Shown here one piece after another: positions 11,641-22,365 of a stretch of DNA of 64,000 nucleotides. The DNA is taken from NCBI GenBank assembly GCA_963575745.1, contig CAUYUJ010010446.1, positions 419,501 through 483,500 of the forward strand. The letters are read 5' to 3'. This DNA comes from Prorocentrum cordatum (taxonomy: Eukaryota; Sar; Dinophyceae; Prorocentrales; Prorocentraceae). Both the position numbers and the translations under genes were made by a program. Numbering within the stretch: the stretch's first letter is position 1; every line of letters begins with the position of its first letter. The notes beneath the pieces were generated by a model. It was given only the letters and a program-made list of their open reading frames with translations, was not told the origin of the DNA and did no database searches.

Positions 11641-12640
11641 TAGGAAGCGGTGGTGGTGCTTAGCTATGATGTCGCTGAGCAGTATCATCCGTCTTGCGTG
11701 TAGGTCTGGTTTGGTAGCATTGGGTTTAGAGAATGACTTTTGCCATCCTCAGTTGTGGGACAGTGGTTCCACCGTTGCCATCGGTGCCTCGGCTAGAAGT
11801 GGGTGGTCGATTCTGGTCGCTGCGATCTTGCAGTAGTCCTCGATGAGGTTGTCAGGACCACCGCTCCTTCCTTGCTTCGCCTGCGTTAACTGGCGATTCG
11901 TCTCTTCCTTGGTGATGATAGTGTAGAACCGGTGTGCCGCACAAGGTTCGGATGGTGGCTGCGTGGTTGGCGTAGTGGTTGCATGTGTCGGCGATGCCCT
12001 GCGGGCTCATGATCTTCGAATGATCTGCGAAGGCGAAGTGGTCAAGCTTTGCTCCCGCCTGCTGCTGCTGGTCACGGAGAGGCTAACCGTCAGCGCCGAA
12101 AACGTGTAGATGCTCAGCTGTGACGCGCCCTGGTCTGCCTCCATACCTCAAGAGGCTCTCTCGATGTCGGCCCATGCTCTTCTGGAGTCGTTGTCAGTGT
12201 AGGCGTGCTTTACGCCGTCGGCGATGCTCTCGGGGTACTTGAAGCGGTCGGTCTCGATGAAACTAGCAAGCCGTGGTGAGGATTCGAATAAAAATGCAGG
12301 TGCGGCTAAAGCTAGCTCCTCGAGTTGGGCGTAGCTGTGCATAGCGCCTTCGGCAACACGTTGAAGTGCATGAAGTGTTTTCTCGGTTCGTCGTGGCCTC
12401 GTATGCACTGATGGTGGGGATGCGGGCTGCGTAGGTCTGGTAGACGAGGTTGAGGAGGACTTCCCGTATCTTGAGGTTTTCTCCGTCTTGTCGTAGACGT
12501 AGTGGTCGCTATCGTGCTCTGCGTACTCGGATGAGGGCAGACGCTGTGGGTTGTAAGTATGGCTTCCAAGGGTGCACCTCGTCGGTCTTGAAAGCCTTAA
12601 CTCCGCACTCATGTACTTATTGTGAGAGGTAGCTCGCGTG
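11640..12640 (-). pseudogene. Linker between endonuclease and RT, part of the LINE-like element
   Basis: An open stretch of about 150 codons at 12,612-12,148, minus strand, reads ALQRVAEGAMHSYAQLEEL and SSPRLASFIETDRFKYPES. It then changes frame and continues through ADHSKIMSPQGIADT toward the RT fingers. Helical and charged, with no separate domain recognised. The position between the endonuclease and the RT is the main reason for the assignment. Confidence 0.5.
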
Positions 12641-12645
12641 GTCGT

Positions 12646-13580
12646 TCATCTCCTCTTGGAAAATGGGAGTGGAACCGTTGCGATCTGATCCTTGAACTTG
12701 TTCTGAGCGCGTGGGTCTCTGAACTTCGCGCAGTTCATGGGTGGGCCGCATCGCTTGATGTTGGTCTTCTCTACGTCGGTCAGGTCGGCAATGACTGGGT
12801 CGTGGTCCTCGCCGTCCTGGTGGGTATCGAAGTTGTCAAAGACCCCTATGTATTTGACGGCCGGTCCCTGCCCGCATGGTGGCAGGCAAGTGTAATCTAG
12901 TCGCTGCTTGATGTTGTTTCCCACATAAGTATGACCGGGCCCATGTGTCTCGATGGCGGTGTTATCGGCGAAGAGGTTGTGCTGCTGCAGGTAGGCGTGG
13001 AAGTACACACCTCCCATATGTTCTTCCTCTGGTTGGCCCTCATCTCGAATGTGAAGGATGGTGTGACTGCCGGCAGCGCCATCGGCGTCGATGAGGAATG
13101 TGTCGCCGTTGCATTTATCCGTCTCAGCGCTGATGTTGCCCCAGAAATGTTGCAATCGAAGTCGTCAGCGCGTGAGCGCGGCGCGCGTGCGACCGCGATG
13201 GTTCACTTGAACCCAGGCGCCGTGATCTCAACGATGAGTCGACGGGGAGTCTGGGTCATTATTCTCCAGTGGTTGGGTCAAGTAATGTTGTCAGCCGTTG
13301 TCGTCGTGGTAGGGGAGGTGCGTACTGACTCGCAATGAACATCCAAAAATTGCATATGTCGTGTCCGCTGGTGATGACGGTGCACTGGTCGGCAGCGCGG
13401 GCCCCCCGCGGCAGTCTTGACTCCTGCGGTCCGACGAGGTGTGCATTTATGTTCGGAGAGCTGTTGTCGGTGACTGTTATTCTCGCGAGTTCGATTTTTT
13501 TTTATCGCGCCCCTGCTTCTCTGGGACCTTGAAGGAACGCGCGTTGTAGGTGCAGATGCGGACGTCGATCTTCTTGTCGC
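12646..13580 (-). pseudogene. APE-type endonuclease of the LINE-like element
   Basis: The domain begins with VRICTYNARSF at about 13,563-13,531, the usual first strand with the conserved asparagine. After frame changes it continues in an intact 170-codon stretch at 13,155-12,646. There TFLIDADGAAGS matches the GDFN-type motif, QRLDYTCLP at about 12,906-12,880 matches the RxDY motif, and GEDHDPVIADL at about 12,812-12,780 matches the terminal SDHxPV motif with His kept. The middle part carrying the catalytic Glu (13,500-13,200) is too degraded to place it. In the intact family this domain nicks target DNA to prime reverse transcription. Confidence 0.82.
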
Positions 13581-13799
13581 TGGAGGTCTCGGCGCATTGC
13601 GGTGCGAAGTGGATCGGTCGAGCTCGTGTCTTCGCTGGCGGTGCCTCAAGTCCGCGTTGGTGCATCTTGAGGTAGACATACTTTTCTACGCAGCCTGCTT
13701 CTCGTAGCCGCTCCCACTGTCGTTCTCTGTCGGCGTGGAGGGCCTGTGCCCGCTCTTCTTGTGGACATTGCTGCTGGTTGCTGGGTGTTGCTGCGTGCA

Positions 13800-14200
13800 T
13801 ATTTGCGAGACTGTCTGCTAGTTCGCTCCAGGGATGTCCTCGCGCGCCCGTGCTTGGTCAGTGCTGAGGTTCACCGCCTAAGCGGTGAGGTCGTGTAGTA
13901 GTCGTGCTAGGTGGGTCAGCTGGTTAGGCTTCTCGGTCTGGAAATTGCCCTTGGCGAAGCCTGTGGCAATCGTTGTGTCGGCATGGGTGGTAACGTCCGG
14001 CTTGCGGTTGGCGTTGTGGAACTGCGCGCGTATCCATGCGTCGGCCCAGATCAGGGCTGATAGTTCTGATGCGGTGGGATTGCTGGGGAAGCTGCCGTCT
14101 CTGAATGCGATGTTGTTGCGTGGCCCGATGCTTCCATGGCACGCACACACGCATGCGTATATAGGTATAGATAGCCTTGTTCGCCTTCGGCGGTAATAGC
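13800..14200 (-). pseudogene. RNase H domain, upstream of the endonuclease
   Basis: Minus-strand NIAFRDGSF (about 14,110-14,085) has the DGS motif. SELSALIWADAWIRA supplies the Glu helix, and VTTHADTTIATGFAKG the second Asp. After a stop and frameshift near 13,860-13,830, GHPWSELADSLAN (about 13,845-13,805) matches the closing GxPWNELAD motif. All four metal-site positions can be found, but in two frames. An RNase H placed before the endonuclease is unlike L1 or R2 and matches a layout seen in dinoflagellate elements. Confidence 0.75.
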
Positions 14201-15723
14201 CGGGGCGCGTGAGTCTGGGGCGGAGTCGCGCTGATGCGTGCCATCTGAATATAGGTGCCACTGTTTGACCTGTTGAAGGGGCTGAGGCGGGCACAGCTCA
14301 AGCGCCGCGGCGGCGGCCGGGCGGGGGTCGGGAGCGTCGGCGGAGTCAGGCTGGCGCTGGAGGGCACGTGGCGTCGCGCGCCTCAGGAAGGCCGCTATCG
14401 GCTCCGTCGGAAGGAAGGGTACGGCGACTGCGAAGTCCCCCCCGTGCTGTGTACCTCGAGGGAGAGTGGCCCCCTCGTAGGTACATCGGTCTGTAGGTAC
14501 GGCACTCTCTGCGTTGATGTCCAGGTCGCCTCGCGCGGAGCCCGAGCTGTCGTCGCGCGCGGCGGGTCGCACCTGGTTGGAATGGACGCTGCGGGGTCGA
14601 CGGCTGCCCCGCCACCCCTCTCAACGGCCAGGCTTGCCGAACTTCCCCTGCCCCCCCCGAGGTTGTCTTTTGCTGGCGGTGTCTCGGTTTCCCTGCTGGC
14701 GCGTGTATTCACTGCGTCGCAGCAAGGGATATCAGGGGAAACATGTCGTCGCTTATCTGTTCGACGCTGATGAAAGGGGAGCATTGCTGCTCGTTGAATT
14801 CCAGTCCGGCGCCGGCAGCGGGGGGTCGCTGCGGGTCGAGCCCGTCGGGCCCTGGAGCTGTCAGCCATGGTGAAACTAGTCGCCCCAGAGGTTGCGACGT
14901 GCCCTTCTGTGGGCCCTCCTAATGAGGTGTCATGGTGTCTCGCGAGTGCGCCTATATGGGCCCGGTTGGACTCGGTGACGGCGGCGCCCCCAACGCCGCC
15001 GTGCCTCGCCAGTTTTTTGAAATGTGGTCGCGGGCGCCCCCGTCGATGCCACTGCTGTCGGTGTCATCGGGGTGATTCATGGGGGATGTTCCTCTCGTCC
15101 GTTGGAACAACTGCGCCCTGGCCGTTGTCTGATGCGAAGCACGCGGAGAGTCGCGGTGCTGACTGAGGTCGGCGTTGTTCCATGCGCCTGCGGTGCGCGC
15201 GAACTTCTTCCGATGGCTGCGCGGGCAGCTTCGGCGGCAGTGGTGCTGCTCTGCTAGGCGGGGTGCCGATGTGATAGGTCGGTGCAGATCGGAATTTCAT
15301 CGGTGTCATGCATTCCGTTGGTGATGTGATTGTTTCCCTGGGGTGTGTGCGCGGTGTCGTTCTGGCCGTCGATGTTGGTTGGGCGGGTTGCCCCTCTGCG
15401 TCCGCTGTCGGCGTCGGCGACGGGCCCCCCTCAAAGTCGCTGCGTGGGAAATGGATCTTCCCCGACCAGTTGAGGTAGTAGTCGTCGTTCCTCGGCTGTG
15501 TTGACGGCAGTTCCCGCGGTTCCACTTGAAGCGGGATCGGCCCGTTGAGCGGCTCGGGTCGCGGTTCGCGGGTAGTCTCTTCGGCGTCGGATGAGGTGGC
15601 TGCGCGTTCGTCTTCTGGCGTCGACCTGGCTAACTTGTCCTGGCCCATCGCGCGGTGGCATCCGCCCTGCTGGGCCCGGGCGCCGCGGCCCTCGATGTCA
15701 GGGATCTGAACCCTGGATGGCAA
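14200..15723 (-). pseudogene. Disordered Pro/Ser/Arg-rich linker region
   Basis: Minus-strand open stretches (219 codons at 15,723-15,064, 157 at 14,868-14,395, 173 at 14,572-14,051) have low-complexity, charged, proline-rich sequence with no recognised domain. The segment DDYYLNWSGKIHFPRSDF near 15,485-15,430 is the only part that looks folded. They lie between the coiled coil and RNase H on the same strand, so they are grouped with the element by position. Confidence 0.4.
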
Positions 15724-17170
15724 TGAGCTGGTCTCTTGGGCCAGCTTCTCGCGGCGGCATCCCTAGCGGCGCCTGCAAGAAGGTGACAGTTGAGTCGGGG
15801 CCGCTGCGCCTAAACTTGTTGGCGAGGACGCGGGCGAAGTCTGCTTCTCTTTCTATTTGCAATGCGCGGGCCACTGCGCGGGCGTTCTCGAATTGACGGG
15901 CGCGCCGTTGCATCTGCGCCTCTGTGACGCGGCGCTCGCTGTAAAGCTGCCGGAGAAGGTACTCATGTGATTATATGAAGGTCTTGGCTGCGTTGAACTG
16001 GCGCTGGTCGCAGTGAGTGCGTTCCGCATGGAGTCCGCTGTCGCGGCGTAGGTCTCTTGGTGCTGGCGAAGCTGGGCGACGCGGTTCTGCGTGTCCTCTG
16101 TCCGCCCTTCCAGTGCGTGGATGACTTCAGTCTTGTCCTGGCACTGCTTCTCCTCGGCGCGCACGGTCTGCGTCTGCGCGTAGACCTTGCTTTCGAGGTA
16201 GCTGATGCGTTGCTCTGAAAGGTGGTAAATGGGTTGGATGCGTTCTTGGCTTCCGCCGCTGCTGCCGACGTCGCTGTTCTTGTGCGCGTTGTCGCGCATG
16301 GAATGGATGCGCTGTATTCCTTGTCTGTTGTAAGTCGTTGATGATGAGCTGATGCCGGTGCTCTAGGTGCTGCGTGGCTTCATTCTTCTCTTCTGAGCAC
16401 TTCTCAAGGTCGTTGCACGCGGCGATCGCAACTGCGACTCGCGGCTGCCGTGGCTGATGTAGCTGAAGCCGTGTTTCCTCCAAAGCTTTGTGTAGGCACT
16501 CGTTGGTGGCGGTTGTCTCTTGGTAGTTCTCGCAGCATTGCTTTGATGATTGGGGGATATTGCTGTTAATGGTATCAGCATCGCGGAGCTCGTTTTTGAG
16601 GTTATCAATGAAGGTGCTGTCTGTCTCGGTCTCGTGCGCGCTGTGCTCGGCGATCTTCTCGGTCGCCTTCCTGATGTTGTAGATATCCTTCTTGTGCTCC
16701 TCCATGCAGACGCGCTCGCAACGCTGGAACCCGCGGTGGCTTTCCATTTCGTTTTTGCAGTGGGCCTCTTGCGCTTCCTCGAACTGGTTGATGATGGCTT
16801 TTTGCTGTGCGGCATGAATTCGTTGTGTTTCAGCCTTCTGCCGTGCTTCTTGGAGCTCTTGTCGCAGCTTGTTGACGGTTGAGGTATCCGTAGGTATTTG
16901 GAGCGCTGATGGTGCTGGTGACGCATCTCCACTGCGTCCTCGGTGCCATCTCCCGACGTCGGGCGCGGGGGCGTCGGACCGCGGTTGCTTCGCGCGCCTC
17001 CTGAGCGCAGTTGCTGATTCGGCGTCGGCGTCGCCGTCCGAGTCGGCCCCCCTGATGCTGTCGTGGAGTCTTCGAAGCTGGCGACTTCGGTCTCCCAGCG
17101 CTGTGTTTTTTGGTAGTTCCTCCGGCTGCTGTTGCGCGTCGCCCATTCGGTTGACAACGTCGTTGATCAT
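15698..17170 (-). pseudogene. Long coiled-coil protein region, frame-broken; possible ORF1 of the element
   Basis: The minus strand is open for 347 codons from 17,170 and is rich in Gln, Glu, Ala and Lys with heptad-like spacing (for example KLRQELQEARQKAETQRIH). It continues in another frame at 16,299-15,853 (SEQRISYLESKVYAQTQTV, HALEGRTEDTQNRVAQLRQ) and a third at 15,913-15,698 (ENARAVARALQIEREADF). The repeated continuation of one structural pattern across three frames argues for a single decayed gene. Coiled coils are usual in LINE ORF1 proteins, but no RNA-binding motif is seen, so the role is inferred only from position. Confidence 0.55.
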
Positions 17171-17577
17171 GCCCTCGAATTCTGACGATGCCGTTGGAGT
17201 CGTAGTCGTTGTTGGCGTGCCTCTGGGTGGCGGTGATGACGTAGCCGATGTCTGCCTTGCAATTCTTGCGGTGCTTCTCGAGGCGGTCGATGCGGCGCGT
17301 TGGTGGTGGCTCGTTCCAGCGCTGCTGTCTCCTGGCTTCAGTGAAAGCTACGGGGGCGATGTTGGCAGCAGTCTCTCTTCTCTTCTCTGGTCTGCGATTT
17401 ACGTTGAGGCTGTGCTGGTGCTGCTACTGTGTTTGTTGCTGCTGCTATTGCTGTCCCATGGAGTTGCTGCTGCCCGTGCCGCGGGCGTCGTCGCGCCTAC
17501 GGGCGCGCCATTGTGTCCGAGGGGCTCCTGATGTGTCCCCTTGGTGTTGTTGGTGTCGGTGCTGGCACTGCTGCTGA

Positions 17578-18249
17578 TCACATTGTGTATTGTGGTAACT
17601 GCCAACTGGAGTGTGAGCCATCGTGGGCGCCATGGTGGTGTCGGGTGGTCGAGGTGGTTGCTGGACGCTGTGGAGGTCCTTGAGTAGTTGGCGTGTTCGG
17701 TTGATGCGGAGGAACGCTCGAGCGTCGGCACGCTCGCGGCGTAAGCGTCGGTGCCAGGCAGGCGACCGTGGGCGTCGGGGCTGCAGCATTGTGCTGTGGA
17801 TGTCGTGGTATGTAACCGACGAAGACTTCGTCGTGGTCCCTCGCAAGGGTGCGAACGAGAAAGATGCCCAGGTAGTTGTGCTGGATATCGCGAGCGCCTG
17901 AAAAACCGCATTGGCCACCGCCTCGGCCGCCCTGTGCGGCAGAAAGGGCGGGGGCGGGCGCGCGCGGCCGGATGGCCACCTCCTCCTCTTCCTCCTCCTC
18001 CTCCTCCTCCTTTTCCTCCTCCCCCTCCTCCTCCTCCTCCTCCTCCTCGTGCTCTTCCTCCTCCTCCTCACGTTTTTTCTCGTTGGCCCCCGTCCTCCCA
18101 CAGTCCTCCAGCACCGCTGGTTTTTGTTTGACTCCGTCCAATGCCTCCACCGGCAGCCCCCCCCTGTCGTGCCTGAGGCCCCGATCGGCCGAGACCCCGC
18201 AGCCCGGCAAGGTCTCACCGGCGACGCCGCTGCGGCAGACAGGCGGCAT
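17578..18249 (-). CDS. Hypothetical protein with poly-Glu tract
   Basis: A 223-codon open frame starts MPPVCRSGVAGETLPGCG. It has a glutamate run encoded by the (TCC)n tract at about 17,985-18,075, then ARDIQHNYLGIFLVRTLA and HDEVFVGYIPRHPQHN, and ends in Thr/Pro/His-rich sequence. The middle piece looks foldable and the rest is low complexity. No family recognised. It may be the 5' part of the coiled-coil gene downstream, or a chance opening around the microsatellite. Confidence 0.3.
   Translation of the reverse strand: MPPVCRSGVAGETLPGCGVSADRGLRHDRGGLPVEALDGVKQKPAVLEDCGRTGANEKKREEEEEEHEEEEEEEEGEEEKEEEEEEEEEEVAIRPRAPAPALSAAQGGRGGGQCGFSGARDIQHNYLGIFLVRTLARDHDEVFVGYIPRHPQHNAAAPTPTVACLAPTLTPRACRRSSVPPHQPNTPTTQGPPQRPATTSTTRHHHGAHDGSHSSWQLPQYTM
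17981..18075. repeat. (TCC)n microsatellite
   Basis: TCC triplets with a few TTC and CCC variants. Confidence 0.95.
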
Positions 18250-18366
18250 CGAACCGCCAGGCTCCAGAACAGAGCAACAGCGTGACGTGCTCTCCGACGA
18301 TGGGCACGGTGCCGTCCCTCGGCTTAACCTCGGAGACGGAGGGAGTCGAGCTGAAATATTCGGAGA

Positions 18367-18412
18367 CAGGAGGAGGAGGAGGAGGAGGAGGAGGAGGAGG
18401 AGGAGGAGGAGC
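18367..18412. repeat. (GGA)n microsatellite
   Basis: About 15 GGA/AGG triplets. A second, shorter run of the same motif lies at about 18,700-18,732 and purine-rich sequence continues to 18,860. Confidence 0.95.
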
Positions 18413-18419
18413 GAATGTC

Positions 18420-19335
18420 ATCCAAAGAGAAGGGAACGAAGCGGCCAAGAGAACGCCAGAGGACGAAGGAGAGTCATCCCTGATCCATCCCGCAGCAGAG
18501 AAATTACGCCTGGGCGCCGACGTATCAGCTGCGTGGGGCGGGCGGCGGCGCACTGGGGGATTCGGCCTCCTACTAGGTTTCCTTTCCGGCGATAGGAGTG
18601 ATACATAATGCACGTGATATCATACAGTACAGCAGTGGACGCAAACTGGGCGTTAGATCAGGGAAGGCACGGGAAGAGGGCAGAACAATAGGAGCCACTG
18701 AGGAGGAGGAGGAGGAGGAGGAGGAGGAGGAGAAAGAGACGGAGAGAGAGGCGGCATGGGAGAAGGTAAAAGGCCAAGCAGCAGGAGGAACAGGAAGAAG
18801 ATGAGGAGCAGGAGAAGAAGCGCGAGAAGGAGCGGGAGAGGCAGGAAAAGGAATGGGGGGACGGCACACATGGGGATGGGACAACATAGGCGCGCTCGCG
18901 CAATATCTGCCATCCTACCCCGCGCACCCATCCCTTCCCAGTGTGCTGAGTATTCTCTAGATGCTGGAAAGCATGACCTTGATATCCAAAAATACACCGT
19001 TAATGAAACAAGGCGGGAACGCAAATACAAACGCCAGGACTCAATCGTCGCTCCTGACATGGGGTCGCCGCCTGACTGAAAACGCTCCGATTGGAACAAC
19101 GACCGGAAACAACCCTGGAATAAAACATTCGCTGCTATGTATGCACAATCCGTAGGAAATTGGATAGACGCGGGAACAACAACAAACAACATCAGGGGAG
19201 AGAGGAAATCCATTCCACATGACTATATTGTCAGGTCGGAAGAATCCCACATTGGCCAAAGAGACACGACCAAAACGCATTACTACAAAGGGGGATCGGG
19301 CCTCAAACTGACTTCGGACCTCCGTCCGAAATAAA
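18420..19335. other. No gene recognised
   Basis: Between the GGA tracts and the dispersed element only short, unconvincing frames occur. The last 400 bases are A-rich on the plus strand. Confidence 0.4.
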
Positions 19336-19960
19336 CATTACATAGCACCCCGCTGATGCAGATAAGAGTGAGGGGGCGGCGGGGATGTCGGCTGTCTGCG
19401 AAACTCTCGAGAAGCCCGCCGCCGGCGCCAACATTTCACACATTATATAACGAGACCGCCGCAGGCGCCGAATTTCTCGTTAAACCAATGTGGGTCGGTC
19501 GCGGGTGGGTCGCGAGTGGGTCACACATGTGTCGCGGGTGGGTCGCGGGGGGGGTCGCGATGGGTCGCGGATGGGTCGCGGGTGGGTCGCGGGGTGGGTC
19601 GCGGGGGGTCGCGGGTGGGCGCGGGTGGGTCGCGGGGTGGGTCGCGGGTGGGTCGCGTGGTGGGTCGCGGGTGGGTCGCGGTGTGGGTCGCGGGGTGGGT
19701 CGCGGGGTGGGTCGCGGGGCGGGCCGGGGTGGGTCGCGGGGTGGGTCATGGGTTGGGTCGCGGGGTGGGTCGCGGGTGGGTCGCGGGGTGGGTCAACGGG
19801 TGGGTCAAGGGTTGGGTCGCGGGTGGGTCGCGGTGTGGGTCGCGGGTTGGGTCGCGGGGTGGGTCGCGGTGTGGATCGCGGGGTGGGTCGCGGGTGGGAC
19901 GACGACAACAAAAACACCACCAACAACAACAACAACAACAACAATCATTTTACCCGAACG
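19336..19960. repeat. Composite dispersed repeat, copy A (unique head, GGGTCGC minisatellite, CAA tail)
   Basis: Head: about 150 bases from TACATAGCACCCCGC, containing GGGGGCGGCGGGG, GAAGCCCGCCGC, CAGGCGCC and TTAAACCAATGTGGGT. Middle: about 400 bases (19,495-19,900) of GTGGGTCGCGG units 9 to 12 bases long. Tail: GACGACGACAACAA, then a (CAA)n run to about 19,945. The same three parts recur in the same order and orientation at 32,752-33,350. Open frames across the minisatellite are not considered genes. Confidence 0.88.
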
Positions 19961-20280
19961 CGTGGTGTTCTCCCCAGTGCCAGGGTTTTCATACGACACC
20001 AGCCAATACCCCCACTTCGTGGGGGGGCATTACAAGCTCTACCAAATATCCAAACGACTCTTCGCGACCACCCAAACCCAGCTTCCCGCCCTATGACGTT
20101 GGGACACTTCACTTCGTGGCGTGCGGACGACCGTGGCTACTACACTGGCGTGGGGTACACACCCACAGAACTTGGTCACTTATTCGGGGCGCGCATGTGC
20201 CCAGCATGGTGCAATTGTGCCATACAATACATAATACAGAGAGAACGGGGTTCGCAGGCGCGCGAACCCCGTTGCAAGAG
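19961..20280. other. No gene recognised
   Basis: Ordinary-looking sequence between a CAA tail and the AT-rich island, without a supported reading frame. Confidence 0.4.
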
Positions 20281-20900
20281 CGTGCGAAAGTAGCTCGCGC
20301 GAGCTCATGTAACATAAATGTTGGAAAACCATTGGTAGGATTCGGACAGCGCGCGCGGGTGGAAATTTTGAAAAGTCGTGCAGGTGTTTTTCGAGGACCT
20401 ACGGTGCGATTCGTGTGATTTTATGATGCGCGGTGCTAAAATTCTTAAGAACCCAATGGTTTTTGGAGATTTCGGCGTGCGCGCGCGAAGAAAAAACGAA
20501 TGTGTCCCGCATGGTATTATTTGACAGGGATGATGGCCCTGGCAGGTGCGCAACCGTTGTCGCAGAAGTTCGAAAAAGTTGCTCGCAAAAGCCCGTTTGA
20601 CAGAAATGTTTAAAAAGTGTTGGGTTTCCTACGAATCCGCAAGAGCGCGCGGGATGAGATTTTGACATTTTTTTGTTGAAAAACCATTGGTTTTTTGATG
20701 TTTTTATGTTAAAATCGCTCCGAACACTAAGCTTTTGGAAGGATTTCGTCTTGCGCGCGCGAATGTCCACTTTACCTTATTTTTTGCAAGGGATTCTTGA
20801 AATTTGATTATATTAGAACAAGAAATGTCATTTTATAGTGTTTTTTGCAAGGGAAAGCGGGGGGGAACAAAACAACCGGATCTTGATCACCTCGAATTAC
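20281..20900. repeat. AT-rich island with two to three diverged copies of a module carrying CGCGCG blocks
   Basis: Base composition drops to A/T-rich. The phrase AACCATTGGT or CCAATGGTTTTT recurs near 20,327, 20,450 and 20,683. CGCGCGCG blocks recur near 20,350, 20,480, 20,645 and 20,750, and AAATGTT-like lead-ins precede two of them. The arrangement suggests an old duplication of a unit about 130 to 300 bases long. Confidence 0.5.
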
Positions 20901-21002
20901 CTGAGGCTTCCTCACGAAAATGATGAAAATGTAGCTGCGGCCTAGGCGGCGCAGGGGGGGCGCGCACCAGGGGGCCCAACAATAATTATTCTTTAGAATT
21001 AA

Positions 21003-21067
21003 TAATGTTCAACAACAACAACAACAACAGCAACACCACCAACAACAACAGCAACAACAACAACAAT
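21003..21067. repeat. (CAA)n/(CAG) microsatellite
   Basis: CAA triplets with CAG and CAC variants, ending in AATCATTCTAATC. It resembles the CAA tail plus AATCATTTTA that closes the composite repeat at 19,945, so it may be a tail-only remnant of the same family. Confidence 0.9.
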
Positions 21068-21404
21068 CATTCTAATCCTGTTCACTATTACTTGCCCGCG
21101 TGTCGTTCAAAACGAGTTCCCCTCACCCTCGATACCCGCCCCTTTCGTCTTCAATGACACCCCCTGTGGGGGGATTGTTTCTCTTTGCGGGGGGCGGCGG
21201 GCTTAGACAGGCGGGCAAACCTGAAAGGGCGGACAATCCTTCGTGGGCGTACATGTGCCCGCCATTGGAATTGGCGGAATTGGTGTGGGCCTTGCAAAAA
21301 GAAGAGGGGGAGAACGAGGGAGAGTGGGAGGAAGGGAGGGGGAGGGACGAAGGAAGAGGGAAACCGCCAGGAGAGAAGGAGAGAAGAGAGGGGCAGTTGA
21401 TTAG

Positions 21405-21408
21405 AGGC

Positions 21409-21475
<67 letters not shown>

Positions 21476-21487
21476 CGAGAAAGACAC

Positions 21488-21523
<36 letters not shown>

Positions 21524-21600
21524 AAGACAAATATGAGAGGTAGAGTAAGAGAGAGAGAGAGAGAGAGATATAGGAGAGAGAGAGAGAGAGAGAAAACAAA
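21405..21600. repeat. (GA)n-rich microsatellite with (GAAA)n block
   Basis: Near-continuous GA dinucleotides broken by a GAAA run near 21,440-21,460. Purine-rich sequence continues on both sides (21,300-21,760). Confidence 0.95.
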
Positions 21601-21789
21601 AGGAAGAGGGAGGGAGGAAGCAGGAGATGGTAGGGACAAGGGGCGAGGGAGAGGGGATAGGGCAGAGAGGCATAATGATGAGGGGAGAGAGGACGGAGAG
21701 AGAAGGGAGGAGAGGAGGGAGGAGGGAGGAGGGAGAGGGAGGAGGAGCAGTGAACAGGAAGGTAAGAGCGTGAACGCTCGAGGAAATCC

Positions 21790-22245
21790 TAAGCGAAAAC
21801 GCCGTTCCTGAAGGAAGTCTCGGGCGGGAGCCCACGACGGGCGGGCGATCCCCTGACGGGCGGGTCGGGCGACAGGGACATTCAAGCGGGAGTATGGCGA
21901 GAGCGCGATTCCTAAGTTAATTGTGACGGCGTCCTTGGCGCAGCGTGTTTCCTGAGCGTCGAACGCGCGGATTTCTTAATACATTGCATCGAAACCACAA
22001 GCGAGAGCGCAATTGCTGGCGGGAGCGGGTTCTCTGGCGGGAGCGGGTCTTGATTAATGTGTGAAGAACTTTTGACTCAATTGCAAGGAAGTCTCAAGCG
22101 GGAGCGCCGTTCCTGGGTAAATTGTGCGGAAGTCTCAGATGGGAGCGGGGGCCCTGACTAAATTGCGCAGAAGTCACAGGCGGGAGCAACGATCCTGAGT
22201 AAATGTTGAAGAAGTCTTCGGCGGGAGCGGGGGTCCTGAGTAAAT
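21790..22245. repeat. Degenerate tandem repeat with core GTCTCAAGCGGGAGCG
   Basis: The core GCGGGAGC, usually preceded by AAGTCT and followed by a CC-TGAGTAAAT-like linker, recurs near 21,820, 21,885, 22,020, 22,040, 22,100, 22,140, 22,180 and 22,220, about 40 to 65 bases apart. The reverse complement of the same core is the backbone of the array at 23.4-24.4 kb. Confidence 0.7.
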
Positions 22246-22247
22246 CC

Positions 22248-22365
22248 CACCAGCCCTCTGGGCGTGAATGGTTTAGCGAGCTCTCTCTGTTCTCAACCCC
22301 CCTTCTTCCCCTTCGGGGAGGGATTTACCCCTCCCCCTAACCCCCTCCCCCTGGACCTGGAGAGG
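22248..22365. repeat. Dispersed repeat with CACCAGCCCTCTGGGCG head, copy A
   Basis: About 115 bases align, at what I judge to be roughly three-quarters identity, with 58,757-58,873. Shared blocks are CACCAGCCCTCTGGGCGT, AGCTCTCTC, CTTCTTCCCCTT, GGGGAGGG-TTTAC, CCTCCCC and CTGGACCTGGA. It starts right at the end of the GCGGGAGC array. Confidence 0.7.

Larger units (their letters stand above)
8500..17200 (-). mobile_element. Degraded non-LTR (LINE-like) retroelement, with RNase H, APE endonuclease, RT and a methyltransferase-like tail
   Basis: Minus-strand reading from 17.2 kb to 8.5 kb gives, in order, a coiled-coil region, a disordered linker, RNase H, an APE-type endonuclease, a reverse transcriptase, a C-terminal extension and a DNA-methyltransferase-like module. 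The enzyme order matches retroelements seen in other dinoflagellate assemblies. All parts are on one strand and in domain order, but the frame changes at least eight times and in-frame stops occur, so this copy is dead unless much of the disruption is splicing or sequencing error. That the coiled-coil region belongs to the same element is inference from adjacency. No terminal repeats or target-site duplication were found at the outer ends. Confidence 0.8.

Noticed and set aside
19356-20418. Three overlapping plus-strand frames of 246-300 codons
   Set aside because: They read the GGGTCGC minisatellite (RGVGRG-type repeats) in each phase and continue into the CAA tail. Openness follows from the repeat, and the second copy at 33 kb shows the same effect.
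21123-21885. Ser/Leu-rich minus frames of 144-244 codons
   Set aside because: They are reverse readings of (GA)n-type purine tracts.
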